64,000 nucleotides of DNA from Chlorogloeopsis sp. ULAP01 (GCF_030381805.1 NZ_JAUDRH010000003.1:62001-126000), one strand, 5' to 3'; shown: positions 8,424 to 18,032, counted from the first letter of the stretch. The notes: generated from the letters alone by a model not told the origin. Made by a program: numbers and translations.

Positions 8424-10217
8424 TTAATCAATTGCTCGTGAATCTTCAATAGTACTGGGCTTGCCAAAACCGTTTTCCAGAATAACTTGCACAGGGATGC
8501 CAATTTGAATATTGTGGCGATCAAAGGCTATTTTGAGCCGACGACGTAATTCCTGTGCAACTCTCCATTGTTTGAGTGGAGCTGTTTTAATCCAGATCCG
8601 GATCGTGATTCCGGTGTGGGAAATTTGATCCACTCCAAACAGTTCGTGAGTATCCAGGATCATAGATTGCCACTGTGGATCTTGTGCTAGTTGATCAACA
8701 GTTTCTCGAACCACTGCCAAGGCACGGTCAACATTGGTATTGTAAGCAACTTCAATCCGAAAATCTGCTCTTGCCCAAATCCGTGACATATTTTCCACCT
8801 GAGCAATCAGACTATTAGGCAAGGTAATTAAATTGCCTGCATCGCTACGGATTTGGGTAACCCGCAAGTTCAAGTTTTCTACCTTGCCAGAAACCTCACC
8901 AACTCTGATGTAATCACCAATCCGAAACTGGTCTTCTAGTAAAATCAAAAACCCATTCACCAAATCTTTGAGCAGGCTTTGTGCTACAAACGAAACAGTT
9001 AGAGCAAATAATGCTCCTAATGCCAAGATAGATACTGGTACTAAATCAAGCCACTGAAGAACCCAGAAGATGCCAAGTGTATAAATCAAAACCTTTTTTA
9101 ATCCTTTCAGCGCGTTAGCGATCGTGGCAATCCGTTGGAGATTCGCTCCAGTCAATAACTGCTCTTGCTCCCAACGCCAGATAAAGCGATCAATGCCAAA
9201 ATCGGTTAAGCGATTAATTAGCCCCATCAAAAACCAGGCAATCAAAATTACAATTGGAATGACAACGACCTTCTGGGCAAAATGACGCGTTTGGGGAAAA
9301 GCATTGAGACTGTAGGCAATTCCAATCATCCAAACAAAGGCTATTGCCCAAAACAACAACCATCGTACAAAGCGGACAATCTGAGATCTTTCTTGTAGCC
9401 CAAAATGATAGTGGAGTCTTTCAAACAGCTGTAGCCCCGACTCTACATCCAATGGCTCCACAGTTGCAAGTTCTGGGGTGTGTATCAATGCAGATTCTGC
9501 TGCTTGCCGTTGCTCAAGCTGTTGTTTGCTTCGTCCAAAAAACGCCCAGGTTATTCCTAATATCAAAGTCAATATCGCAGTTGTAACCAGGGCTTTAACT
9601 ACAGTGGAAATTTGTCGTCGTAAGGCTTCGGGTTGGCGCAGTTCGAGTGCCTGTCGAAGTTCTTGCTCCAAAATCTTTTTCCATTTTGCTGCTAATCGGT
9701 CTTTGCTAACCAAAGCATATTGGGCATCTGTATCCGTCACTGTTAGCAAAACCTTCGCTTCAGCCAGAGTTTCATCTTTAACAAATAAAACAGGCTGCTC
9801 ATTCACAGTTTCAATTAAAACCTGCAATGTTTTGGGGTCTAGTATATCCTCGTCCGATAAACCACCACTGGCAACAACTAACGCAAGATTCGCTTCTATT
9901 TGTTTGGCGCGAACTTCAACTGGTATCTGGTTATTGGGTTCGCTGCGGTTGAGTACAGCTGGAGATGCAATTCGGAACAGTTCTTTGCCATCAAGGTGTA
10001 CCCAAGTAGATTCTAAAGTGCCTCGTCGTTCCACGCCAACAGGAGGTGGTTGTGTATTACTGGGAGTTGTTAAGGATGGCAATTGTCCCAAGACGATTGA
10101 TTTATCAATGGCGGGACTCATTAGCACAATGAGTATCATTATGCCATACATAACAAATTGACGTAGCCGATTGCTTCTTTTCCAGCCTTGACGCTTGAAT
10201 ATACGTGCGATCGTCAT
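8424..10217 (-). CDS. MscS-family mechanosensitive ion channel
   Basis: This is a 597-residue membrane protein. After an N-terminal signal-type helix (about 22-45) comes a periplasmic domain (to ~210) ending in an amphipathic stretch. Several transmembrane helices follow, and then the MscS pore helix and beta domain. The segment VSFVAQSLLKDLVNGFLILLED matches the pore-lining TM3 and the start of the cytoplasmic beta domain; FRIGDYIRVGEVSGKVENL and LITLPNSLIAQVENMSR are diagnostic of MscS. It should open on membrane tension to release solutes during hypo-osmotic shock. A protein similar to its periplasmic region alone is encoded at 35554-36120. The gene stands alone and converges with the patatin gene. 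Confidence 0.9.
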   Translation of the reverse strand: MTIARIFKRQGWKRSNRLRQFVMYGIMILIVLMSPAIDKSIVLGQLPSLTTPSNTQPPPVGVERRGTLESTWVHLDGKELFRIASPAVLNRSEPNNQIPVEVRAKQIEANLALVVASGGLSDEDILDPKTLQVLIETVNEQPVLFVKDETLAEAKVLLTVTDTDAQYALVSKDRLAAKWKKILEQELRQALELRQPEALRRQISTVVKALVTTAILTLILGITWAFFGRSKQQLEQRQAAESALIHTPELATVEPLDVESGLQLFERLHYHFGLQERSQIVRFVRWLLFWAIAFVWMIGIAYSLNAFPQTRHFAQKVVVIPIVILIAWFLMGLINRLTDFGIDRFIWRWEQEQLLTGANLQRIATIANALKGLKKVLIYTLGIFWVLQWLDLVPVSILALGALFALTVSFVAQSLLKDLVNGFLILLEDQFRIGDYIRVGEVSGKVENLNLRVTQIRSDAGNLITLPNSLIAQVENMSRIWARADFRIEVAYNTNVDRALAVVRETVDQLAQDPQWQSMILDTHELFGVDQISHTGITIRIWIKTAPLKQWRVAQELRRRLKIAFDRHNIQIGIPVQVILENGFGKPSTIEDSRAID

Positions 10218-10726
10218 GGCAATTAAATATGGGACAGGATACTTATATCTTTTAAATTTTTGTGAAGCAGAGTGGTAAATCTCGTCTCATCTATATTGAA
10301 AAAGACACAGGTTCTGAACTTCTAACTTATTTGCCAGTTACGTAGAGCTAAAATACTAGTAAATATCGAAAACAGCAGAGGAAGCGGAGAATTTTCTTGG
10401 GAGTTGGGGTGGGCATAATTTAAGATGTCTGCATTCCACACTGCTACATTCCACCGAAGGTGAGATGCACAGAAACAATTAGCTTATTGATTTTTCCTGA
10501 TTAGCGGGATTAACAATACAACAAAGAAATAAGAATTTGATAAGTACTAAATAAGGTTTCCTACTTGATTTTGGTCTGAGCCAAAAATTCAGTTCTTATA
10601 ATTTTGATGTGTTTGACCTACTAGTTCGCCATGTAAGTTATGAGAAGTCATAGATCCCCGACTTGTTCAAAAAGTCGGGGATCTAAATACCTGCGACTTT
10701 TCAAAATCAATATCGCAGATCACCCT
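10218..10726. other. Intergenic between MscS and hydrolase genes
   Basis: About 500 bases with no credible gene. The promoter of the MscS gene should lie at the left end. The only structured feature seen is the palindromic repeat at 10651-10685, just after the stop of the hydrolase gene. Confidence 0.5.
10651..10685. repeat. Palindromic repeat, copy 2
   Basis: The arms TAGATCCCCGACTT and AAGTCGGGGATCTA are perfect 14-base inverted repeats around a short loop. This is the same element as at 5381-5416. It sits 41 bases past the stop of the alpha/beta hydrolase gene and could act as a 3' stabilising hairpin for that transcript. Confidence 0.75.
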
Positions 10727-11608
10727 TCAACAAGTAATTTTGTCAAGAAACTCTAGCAACGCGGAGGCAAAGAGTCCGGGAAGTTCGATTTGGGGTAAAT
10801 GACCACAGTCAGGTATTAAAACGAGTTGTCCTTTTTGTAGTCGTTTGATGGCATTTTCTGCTTGTGCTTTTGGTAAAATCTGGTCACGAGTACCCCAAAT
10901 GACAAGAGTCGGCATCTGCAACTGTGGTAGAAAGTCGAGCAAAATCTTATACTGTCCAAATAAATTTAGCTGGGTACGTAGCGAGGATAGGTTAGCCTCA
11001 AGAAAGCCTGGCATCAGTGCCATCCGTTCCTGCTCTGTCAGCCATTCAGCAGGAATCCTTTTAAGATCAGCGAAAAGCAGCGCTGCTCGCGACCAAGCCC
11101 GTTGCTTCGCGCCTAAAGGCGTTTTGCTCCAAGCAATGGCAGCTTCTCCGTACCAAAGTAGGGTTAACTGGGACAGAAACGGATTAACCAACTCACCTAA
11201 TCCGGAACTACTTACCAAAACTAGCGCCGCCACTGCTTCAGGATATGACAGTGCAAAGCGTAGGGCAACCTGTCCACCCAAAGAATTGCCAACTACCACC
11301 ACCCGCCTCAGCCCAAGTGTATCGAGAAAATCAGCTACAAACTGCGTATAGAACTCAGGTGAGTAGACAACATCGGGTTTAGAACTATCACCAGCACCTG
11401 GAAAGTCTGGTGCATAAACACGATGGGTAGCCGCCAGTATGGGAATTACCCAAGCCCAATCAAGGGCGCTTTCACCATCTCCATGCAGTAGTAGTAGAGG
11501 TGGCTCGTCATCATTACTATTGCCTGCTGTAAGGTAGTGGATAGTTAAACCACCTAAATTGAGTCGCCCCTCTTCAACAGTTGTTTTCACACTTTGCTCC
11601 ACTCGCAT
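10727..11608 (-). CDS. Alpha/beta hydrolase
   Basis: This is a 293-residue alpha/beta-hydrolase-fold enzyme without a signal peptide. LLLLHGDGES (38-47) gives the oxyanion region. The nucleophile elbow GNSLGG places Ser109, and the other triad members fit Asp242 (WGTRDQ) and His270 (PDCGHLPQ). The length and order are those of the esterase/C-C hydrolase/haloperoxidase superfamily. The start is ATG at 11608 with no clear Shine-Dalgarno sequence. It lies downstream of the SDR and pha genes on the same strand, separated by a 331-base gap with repeats. The substrate is unknown; a hydroxyacyl ester is possible given the neighbours. Confidence 0.8.
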   Translation of the reverse strand: MRVEQSVKTTVEEGRLNLGGLTIHYLTAGNSNDDEPPLLLLHGDGESALDWAWVIPILAATHRVYAPDFPGAGDSSKPDVVYSPEFYTQFVADFLDTLGLRRVVVVGNSLGGQVALRFALSYPEAVAALVLVSSSGLGELVNPFLSQLTLLWYGEAAIAWSKTPLGAKQRAWSRAALLFADLKRIPAEWLTEQERMALMPGFLEANLSSLRTQLNLFGQYKILLDFLPQLQMPTLVIWGTRDQILPKAQAENAIKRLQKGQLVLIPDCGHLPQIELPGLFASALLEFLDKITC

Positions 11609-11939
11609 TGATAAAGTGCATATAATACTTGTGTTACGAAGTTTGCATATTCACATCGGTCTTGAAAGGCAGAAGGCAGAGAGAACTCTGTAGACGCTTC
11701 TGCGGCTTCCCGCAGGGTGCGGCGGCTACTTAATAGAAGCCGCTTTGCTACCGCCATTAGCGTTAGCTCCTCGCGGAGCAAGGCTCAGAAGTTCGGTGGG
11801 GCAGGAGGCAGTAGGAAAAGATCCAATTTGCGTTAACTTGATATCTCGCAGTATAAAAAGTCGCTTAAAATTCACTATTCGTTTGGGAATCCTTGGGCTG
11901 CCGATCACATTAACTCAACCGATCGCGTGATTGCACTTT
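11609..11939. other. Intergenic with GC-rich repeat cluster
   Basis: About 330 bases. From about 11650 it contains the GGCAGAAGGCAGAG motif seen in several intergenic spaces, followed by a GC-rich patch with nested small hairpins. The 17-mer GCGGCTTCCCGCAGGGT at 11702-11718 recurs exactly at 38905-38921. No gene is supported here. Confidence 0.6.
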
Positions 11940-12959
11940 CTATGTAACTCCAAAAGACAAGTTTTGTAAAGCCAGTAAAGTTAATCCTACTGAGCTTGCG
12001 ATCGCACTCCATTTGATGAGCGGATGCATATCTAACCAATCAAAAAAGCTTGGTATGACTAGCTTGCTAAAGTCTCCTTGAACTTTGTCGTGGGCGGGGA
12101 TTGATTCATAAAGATTATGTGGGGCATCTTTGGACTTTGGCTCATTGGTACGCTGGAGCTGGAAGCTAACGAGCAGCAATAAGTAATCTAGGAGTGATGG
12201 CGAAATCCGTTGGAGCAAATCTATTGCCCTAGCTGCATCCCCAACAATAAAGTCACGGGTGGGGTGAGAAGCAACATAGAGAATGGCATCAGCTACTAAA
12301 CGGGGTTGGTAGTAGGGCGGTGGCGCTGACGGCTTTACACCTAGCTTTGTGAGAGCATTGTTGTAAAAGGGTGTATTAATCGACGCAGGCATCACATTTG
12401 TAACACTGATGGGTATTTTTTCATGTTGCAGTTCTACACGCAGGGATTCAAGAAAACCCTCTAGAGCGTGCTTGGCAGTGCAGTAGGGACTTTGAAGTGG
12501 AAGCGATCGCCTACCCAACATTGAGGAAATGTGGATCAGCGCCCCTCGCCCCTCACGCTTGAGATGAGGTAAAGCTGCCATTGCACCGTAGACTTGCCCA
12601 AGTAGATTAATATCGATAACACGCTGAAATTCTTCTGGATTGATATTATCGACAGTGGCAAAAAGACCGACAGCAGGAGTATGTACCCACGTATCAAGTT
12701 GTCCATACTCTTCCACTGCTTTGTCTGCGATCGCTTTAACTTGATCGAATACTGTCACATCAGCAACTACAGCAGTTGCTACACCACCAAAGCGTTTAAT
12801 TTCATCGACTAAGGACGTCAGCCCCGGTTCACTACGAGCAGAGACAAGCACCTTTGCCCCTTGCCTTGCAAACTGAAGTGCTGCCTCGCGCCCAATGCCA
12901 CTGGAAGACCCAACGACTGCAACCACTTGCTGATCGATTGGCTTGAGTTCGTGCGTCAT
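11940..12959 (-). CDS. Short-chain dehydrogenase/reductase
   Basis: This is a 339-residue SDR, counting from the ATG at 12959, which has GAGAG five bases upstream; a TTG four codons earlier is less likely. The cofactor loop is GSSSGIG (17-23) and the catalytic set is Ser145/146, Tyr159 and Lys163 (YCTAK). The Asp expected for NAD preference is replaced by a small-residue/Arg pattern (SARSE), which fits NADP(H). Beyond the ~250-residue SDR core is a ~90-residue C-terminal extension ending in a hydrophobic segment, which may touch the membrane. It lies on the pha strand, 390 bases past phaC. The substrate is unknown. Confidence 0.85.
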   Translation of the reverse strand: MTHELKPIDQQVVAVVGSSSGIGREAALQFARQGAKVLVSARSEPGLTSLVDEIKRFGGVATAVVADVTVFDQVKAIADKAVEEYGQLDTWVHTPAVGLFATVDNINPEEFQRVIDINLLGQVYGAMAALPHLKREGRGALIHISSMLGRRSLPLQSPYCTAKHALEGFLESLRVELQHEKIPISVTNVMPASINTPFYNNALTKLGVKPSAPPPYYQPRLVADAILYVASHPTRDFIVGDAARAIDLLQRISPSLLDYLLLLVSFQLQRTNEPKSKDAPHNLYESIPAHDKVQGDFSKLVIPSFFDWLDMHPLIKWSAIASSVGLTLLALQNLSFGVT

Positions 12960-13349
12960 ATTTACTCTCAATCTGAATTCGAGTTTTTATCCATTAGAGC
13001 GTTACCTGCAACAGAGCAGTTAACTTAGAGGTTTTACAGCCTTCTTAGCAAAGTAACTGCTACTTTTTTCCCAAACCTCCCACTAGAGGGATAGGTTGAT
13101 GAATGTCTAGAAAAAAATACCCCTAAATAGGGGATAGGGGCTAGGGACACGGGGATACGGAAGGGGACAAGGAGAGACAGCGCTGTTGGTAGGGTTTCCA
13201 ACGGACTGTCCTCCTCCGCAGGCGACTGCGTACACACGAAGCGGGTTCTCGTTAGAGTACCCGAAGGGAGACAACGAGAAAGGGAGCTGAGGGAGGTGAT
13301 GCAGATGAGGGAGTGATGGAAGTAAATTCTTCCCCATCTCCCCTCTGAC
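12960..13349. other. Intergenic repeat cluster after phaC
   Basis: No gene is supported. Most of this space is repeat DNA. The stretch 13268-13347 is an inverted copy of 17894-17992 on the other side of the pha genes. A GC-rich small-repeat patch lies at about 13180-13265. The run CCCCTAAATAGGGGATAGGGG sits at about 13120-13140. Confidence 0.6.
13268..13347 (-). repeat. Inverted repeat flanking phaCEBA, left copy
   Basis: Read on the minus strand, this 80-base stretch runs from AGAGGGGAGATGGGGAAG through AATTTACTTCCATCACTCC to CTCGTTGTCTCC. It matches 17894-17992 with very few differences. It begins within three bases of the phaC stop codon. Confidence 0.8.
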
Positions 13350-14447
13350 TTAATCGGCGCGTGTCTTCAACCAATCGGCGATCGCTGGTGGTAAATCCCG
13401 TTGCACTTTACCACTGACATACATACCGATATGTCCAACAGGGAAAGACCTGACAGTGTAATCTTCTGTACCAACATACCTCTCTAAGGCAATAGAAGAT
13501 GTAGGTGGTACTAAGTGATCCTTTTCAGCATATAGATTCAGTACAGGCATGGAAATATTACTTAAACTGACTCGCTTGTCTCCAATCATCAGCTCACCTT
13601 TAATGAGCTTATTTGCCTGATAGAAATCCTTGAGGAACTGTCGGTAGGCTTCCCCTGCCTGATCTGGGCTGTCAAAGATCCATTTTTCCATACGTAGAAA
13701 ATTCAGCAGCTTGTCTTCGCTGTGCATGATCTCTGGAAAGTCTAGATATTTTTGAATTCCCAACTGCCGAGGTTTCAACATCAAAAATTCAAAATTGAGA
13801 AAATCGCCGGGAATATTGCCTAAAGAATCTACCATTCGGTCGATGTCTAAAGCTTCCGCTCCCAGAGTGCAGCCACCGCGCATATACAAGAGCGCATCTG
13901 AGATTTGAAAATCCACCGGAGCAACCATCACAATTAGGTTTTTGACCTTTTCTGGATAAATGGAACTGTAGCAGAGGCTGAATGTTCCGCCCTGACAAAT
14001 TCCTAGTAGATTAATCTTGTCTAAACTATGCTTTGTCCTAATGAAATCAACACAGTTATTTATATAGCCGTTAATGTAGTCATCTAAAGTTAGCCAGCGA
14101 TCGGCTCTAGTAGGATAACCCCAATCAATTAAGTAGATATCCAAACCTAACTTGAGTAAGTTAGCAACAAGCGATCGGTCTTCTTGTAAATCAACCATAA
14201 AAGGACGGTTAACCAAGGCATAGACAATGAGAACAGGAATGTTCAATCGCTCCTCTACCATTGGTTGAAAGTGGTACAGAACTAATTTGTCCTCGCGATA
14301 AACTACTTCCTTGGGGGTAACTCCAATTTCAATATCTTCTTCTCGCAGGCGGCTCAAATTTTCAATACCTTTAATTACCTTTTTGGTGAGTTCGGTATAC
14401 TCTTCTGTTGCATCATCAAGACGCATTTGCATCAAAAATGGCAGCAT
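13350..14447 (-). CDS. phaC: PHB synthase class III, catalytic subunit
   Basis: This 365-residue protein has the usual length of class III PhaC. It polymerises (R)-3-hydroxybutyryl-CoA into PHB at the granule surface. The lipase-like box GICQGG places the catalytic Cys151, and Asp310 (YAEKDHLVPP) and His339 (VGHIGMY) complete the triad. The fold is alpha/beta hydrolase with no signal peptide. Class III enzymes need PhaE, encoded directly upstream with a 142-base gap. The start is ATG at 14447, with AAGGAG 13 bases before it; ATGs at codons 6 and 8 are alternatives. An inverted repeat begins immediately past the stop codon. Confidence 0.95.
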   Translation of the reverse strand: MLPFLMQMRLDDATEEYTELTKKVIKGIENLSRLREEDIEIGVTPKEVVYREDKLVLYHFQPMVEERLNIPVLIVYALVNRPFMVDLQEDRSLVANLLKLGLDIYLIDWGYPTRADRWLTLDDYINGYINNCVDFIRTKHSLDKINLLGICQGGTFSLCYSSIYPEKVKNLIVMVAPVDFQISDALLYMRGGCTLGAEALDIDRMVDSLGNIPGDFLNFEFLMLKPRQLGIQKYLDFPEIMHSEDKLLNFLRMEKWIFDSPDQAGEAYRQFLKDFYQANKLIKGELMIGDKRVSLSNISMPVLNLYAEKDHLVPPTSSIALERYVGTEDYTVRSFPVGHIGMYVSGKVQRDLPPAIADWLKTRAD

Positions 14448-14589
14448 GGCTTTCTGTGTACTCCTTGCAAATGTTGAATCTGTCTTGAAAATAGGGGCTA
14501 GAGAAAAGAGATTTTCATTCCCTAATTGTGTGATTTATTACATGATTGTCTGTCTTGAAAATAAGGCAGAGGGCAGTAGCCGTTACTAA

Positions 14590-15612
14590 CTACTGTTCTT
14601 CATGTTTTGGCGGAGTTGTTTGCGCTTGAGCTTCGTATTTAGCTAAGGCTTTTTTCAGGTTCTTAACCTCTTTGCGCAGTTCGTAGATGCTTTTATGAAC
14701 CTCGTCCACTTCACTGCGTAGGGGCAGATTCATCATTTTCATCCATACCTCCGTTAGCTCTTGCTGATCGAGTCGGTAGTTATTGAGAGCATTCAAGAAT
14801 CTACCTCGAACCTTGAGATTGTCTTCTAAGCAAAATGCCTTCTCAAACACATCATCAGCAATCCTGCCCCAAAGTTCCTGAAATTGCCGCCAGTCTTTAA
14901 CTTTTTCGCCCTTTTCTGCGAGGGAGATCAACTCTCGCATCAGCTCTTCAAAGGATTGTGCCTGGATCTCGGCTAACAAAATTTGATAATCAACACTTGC
15001 TCGATATAGTGTCGTCCAACCGTCAAAAGCTCGCAGTAATTTGCCGTTAATTTCACGGCTAGGCCCCAACAAGGGAATTTGCATCAAACTGCCAAAGCTT
15101 TGCTCGTATAGCAGATTCCAGTAGAGATTATTTAACTCAATCCAGGGTTGGCTGGTGCCGCTAACTGTTGCCTGACTTAGCGGATCAACAGTCGCCCCCA
15201 GGGCATTCGCCCAAAGTTGGCTAAACTTTTGCGTTTCTTTAAGATAGAGCTGCCATAACTCAGCTGCATTTTGATTGACTTTAAGGGTTCCTTGAGAAAA
15301 ATCCTCAACTTGAGCGCGCAGTTGTTCTGTGTAGTTTTTGAGGGAATGTTGCCAATCTTCTCCAGATTCAACTTTGGGAAAGAGATCTTGCCAGGTATTA
15401 AATGAAAGTTTGAGTAAGCGGAGCAGCAGTTCTTGATTTTCTACAAATCGCTGATTAATAGACTCTACTCCTGGTTTGGTATCTGCGATCGGATTGCGAG
15501 CTGCTGATGCCAGCATATCAAACCAGCTTTTCCAAGCTTGAGTGCCTACATCAGTCCAAGTTTTCATAACTTGATCTGCCATTCCACTCCAGGAATTTGT
15601 TTCTTTTTGCAT
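14590..15612 (-). CDS. phaE: PHB synthase class III, PhaE subunit
   Basis: This 340-residue, largely helical protein matches PhaE, the partner that activates PhaC in cyanobacterial and purple-sulfur class III synthases. It is Trp- and Gln-rich. Its N-terminal region (MADQVMKTWTDVGTQAWKSW) resembles phasin helices, a central conserved part contains EQSFGSLMQIPLLGPSRE, and a C-terminal coiled coil spans about 295-330 (YELRKEVKNLKKALAKYE). No signal peptide is present. It is transcribed just before phaC and separated from phaB by 285 bases, so phaEC may have its own promoter. Identification is firm from sequence character and context. Confidence 0.93.
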   Translation of the reverse strand: MQKETNSWSGMADQVMKTWTDVGTQAWKSWFDMLASAARNPIADTKPGVESINQRFVENQELLLRLLKLSFNTWQDLFPKVESGEDWQHSLKNYTEQLRAQVEDFSQGTLKVNQNAAELWQLYLKETQKFSQLWANALGATVDPLSQATVSGTSQPWIELNNLYWNLLYEQSFGSLMQIPLLGPSREINGKLLRAFDGWTTLYRASVDYQILLAEIQAQSFEELMRELISLAEKGEKVKDWRQFQELWGRIADDVFEKAFCLEDNLKVRGRFLNALNNYRLDQQELTEVWMKMMNLPLRSEVDEVHKSIYELRKEVKNLKKALAKYEAQAQTTPPKHEEQ

Positions 15613-15897
15613 TTGTCATTCCTTGATTGAAAATTTGATCAGACTATTTTTCTTAAGGGGAATTGGGGAAAACAATCCCCCAACAATACACTAGCTAATT
15701 CCATTTTGGATTTTGGATTTTAGAAAATGGAATTGGAAATCACCTTGGTGTCTTGGGTTTTCGTGAATACATCTGCCCTTAATCATTTTTTAAAATCTGG
15801 AAAATCTCAAAATGGTTGCCTGCCTTTGCACTAGTGTAGGACGGCAGAAGTTAACGAACAACTGACACGCATCTTGAAAGCTAAGTTTTAAGGGATA

Positions 15898-16620
15898 CTA
15901 AGTGTGATGCGCACCATTGACTCGCAACACTTCACCTGTGACATAGCTACTGGCAACGGGTGAAAGAAGAAATGCTACTGCCCAGGCAATTTCTTCTGGC
16001 TTACCAAAGCGACGGAAAGGAATCTCTGCGGTGATTTTTTCTTTAACTTTATCTGGGATTGCCCTAGTCATTTCTGTATCGATGAAGCCCGGCGCTACAG
16101 CATTTACCCGCACGCCATAACGAGCAGTTTCTCTCGCAAGAGATTTCACTAGACCAATTACAGCAGCTTTGGTGGCAGCATAGTTTACTTGTCCGACATT
16201 ACCCCGTTCTCCGGAAATTGAACTGATACAGACGACTGAACCTTCTCCTCGTTCATACATCCCAGAAATAAAAGGTTGAATGGTGTGATTCACACCTTTT
16301 AAGTTGACGTTAATGACTGCATCCCAGTCTTCCGGTGTCAATTTAGTAAAAAAGTTATCGCGGGTAATCCCAGCATTAGCAACTACTCCATAAACAGGCC
16401 CCAACTTCTCTTCTATTTTGGCAGCAGCAGCTTCCATAGATGCCAAGCTAGTTACATCTGCCTCGATCGCCAAAGCTCCACTTTTGCCTTCGCTGATTTT
16501 GATGTCGGTATAAGCAACCTTTGCTCCTAATTCTTGAAATAAGGCCACCATTGCAGCGCCAATTCCTCGATCGCCGCCTGTAACAACAATGACTTTATCT
16601 TCCAATCCTAAAGATACCAT
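15898..16620 (-). CDS. phaB: Acetoacetyl-CoA reductase
   Basis: This 240-residue SDR reduces acetoacetyl-CoA to (R)-3-hydroxybutyryl-CoA, normally with NADPH, as the second step of PHB synthesis. The cofactor loop is TGGDRGIG (14-21), NAG is at about 82-84, and the catalytic residues are Ser134, Tyr147 and Lys151 (YAATK). I use the ATG at 16620 because AAAGGAG lies eight bases upstream; the open frame reaches 16734, but that extra part overlaps the end of phaA. The gap to the phaA stop is 22 bases, so phaA-phaB is clearly an operon. Size and motifs are typical of PhaB/FabG-like reductases, and the context decides for PhaB. Confidence 0.93.
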   Translation of the reverse strand: MVSLGLEDKVIVVTGGDRGIGAAMVALFQELGAKVAYTDIKISEGKSGALAIEADVTSLASMEAAAAKIEEKLGPVYGVVANAGITRDNFFTKLTPEDWDAVINVNLKGVNHTIQPFISGMYERGEGSVVCISSISGERGNVGQVNYAATKAAVIGLVKSLARETARYGVRVNAVAPGFIDTEMTRAIPDKVKEKITAEIPFRRFGKPEEIAWAVAFLLSPVASSYVTGEVLRVNGAHHT

Positions 16621-16642
16621 TACCAATTCTCCTTTGTATTCT

Positions 16643-17833
16643 TTATATTTGTTCGATAGCGATCGCTGTACCACCGCCAGTACCGTGGCAAAGTGCCGCC
16701 ATGCCGAGACTTTGCTGCCGCTCCTGTAAGGCATTAATCAGCGTGACGATAATTCTGGCTCCAGAAGCACCAATCGGATGTCCGAGGGCGATCGCCCCGC
16801 CATTAACATTCAACTTATCAATAGGCACTCCTAGCATCCGGTGAAAAAGCAAAGAGTTGAGCGCGAAAGCTTCGTTATTCTCGAACAAGTCAAAATCTGA
16901 GATTTTCCGGTTGAGTTTATCCAATAACTTCTTGGCTGCCCCAACTGGCATTTCTACAAAACGCCAACTCTCGCCGCCTTCCCAACTTCCCCCAAGTACC
17001 TTAGCAATGGGCTTCAATCCATACCTATCCACTGCTACTTGGCTGGCTAAAATCAAGGCTGCTGCCCCATCACTGATCTGACTACTATTTCCCGCAGTCA
17101 GAACACCATTCTTATTAAAAGCCGGGCGCAGTTTTGTCAGAGTTTCCAGTGATGTATCCGGACGAATTCCCTCATCAGTATCTATTATTTGTGTGCCTTT
17201 TTTGGTAGTAACTTCAATCGAGGCAATCTCATTTTTGAAACAGCCTCGCTGCGTTGCGGCGGCTGCCCGCCAGTGGGAATCAACAGCGATTTCATCTAAA
17301 TCTTTGCGGCTAAATCCATAGTATTCTGCGATCCGCTCCGTTTGCTCTCCCATGCCTTCTCCTCTGGTTGCATCCATCAACCCATCTCGGAGTAATAAAT
17401 CCGTTAACTGCTCTGGCGCACCCAGAAGAAATTTGTAACCCCACCTAGCTCTGTGAGAGAGGAAAAAGCCTGTTTGGGACATCGACTCCATTCCCCCAGC
17501 CAGAACGATGTCTGCTTCTCCAGCCCGAATTGCTAGAGTAGCATTAATTACACTCATCATTCCTGACGAACAGACCATATCAACAGAGTATCCATTTACC
17601 GTCTCCGGAATACCAGCTTTGAATGCTGCTTGGCGGGGTAGTAACTGTCCGTGTCCAGCTCTGAGTACATTGCCCATAATATACAGGTCTAATGCCTCTC
17701 CTGTGATGCCTGCCCGTTCTAAAGCAGATCGCATCACGTGAGCACCTAAATCAGTCGGTGAAAAATCTGCCAACACACTTCCAAATCGACCGAGAGGTGT
17801 TCGTAGTGCTGAAACAATGTACACGTTACGCAT
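16643..17833 (-). CDS. phaA: Acetyl-CoA acetyltransferase (beta-ketothiolase)
   Basis: This is a complete 396-residue biosynthetic thiolase. The active-site residues are Cys88 (VDMVCSSGM), His352 (GGAIALGHPIGASG) and Cys382 (ALCHGTGGG). It condenses two acetyl-CoA to acetoacetyl-CoA and is the first gene of the phaA-phaB operon. A close paralogue starts at 921, so the genome has at least two such enzymes in this neighbourhood. The start is ATG at 17833. A repeat-rich gap of 199 bases separates it from aceA upstream on the same strand. Confidence 0.95.
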   Translation of the reverse strand: MRNVYIVSALRTPLGRFGSVLADFSPTDLGAHVMRSALERAGITGEALDLYIMGNVLRAGHGQLLPRQAAFKAGIPETVNGYSVDMVCSSGMMSVINATLAIRAGEADIVLAGGMESMSQTGFFLSHRARWGYKFLLGAPEQLTDLLLRDGLMDATRGEGMGEQTERIAEYYGFSRKDLDEIAVDSHWRAAAATQRGCFKNEIASIEVTTKKGTQIIDTDEGIRPDTSLETLTKLRPAFNKNGVLTAGNSSQISDGAAALILASQVAVDRYGLKPIAKVLGGSWEGGESWRFVEMPVGAAKKLLDKLNRKISDFDLFENNEAFALNSLLFHRMLGVPIDKLNVNGGAIALGHPIGASGARIIVTLINALQERQQSLGMAALCHGTGGGTAIAIEQI

Positions 17834-17893
17834 AAATATTTTTACTCACTTCTAATTTTTAATTGCAAAAAGGTGACAATTCTTTGGAGGAGG

Positions 17894-17992
17894 CAGAGGG
17901 GAGATGGGGAAGATAGGGAAGATGGGGAAGAATTTACTTCCATCACTCCCTCATCTCCATCACCTCCCTCAACTCCCTTTCTCGTTGTCTCC
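17894..17992 (+). repeat. Inverted repeat flanking phaCEBA, right copy
   Basis: This stretch matches the minus strand of 13268-13347. It differs mainly by an extra ~18-base unit (AAGATAGGGAAGATGGGG) near its start, a small tandem duplication. The sequence continues to 18032 as CCCCTAGCCCCTATCCCCTA, which also has a counterpart near 13120-13150. Confidence 0.8.
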
Positions 17993-18032
17993 GTGTCCCC
18001 GCGTCTATTTCCTAGCCCCTAGCCCCTATCCC

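Noticed and set aside
9478..10161. 227-codon frame on the plus strand opposite the MscS gene
   Set aside because: It is a Ser/Arg/Cys-rich shadow of a well-supported MscS coding frame, with no domain or RBS.
10845..11351. 168-codon plus-strand frame opposite the alpha/beta hydrolase
   Set aside because: Shadow of a gene with a complete catalytic triad; composition is unlike a real protein.
15898..16734. Longer 278-residue start for phaB
   Set aside because: The extra 38 codons overlap phaA, and a strong RBS precedes the internal ATG at 16620.
17880..18032. Possible CRISPR-like or tandem array because of recurring CTCCCTCA/GATGGGG units
   Set aside because: Units are irregular, without constant repeat and spacer lengths. 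It is low-complexity repeat DNA shared with 13268-13347.
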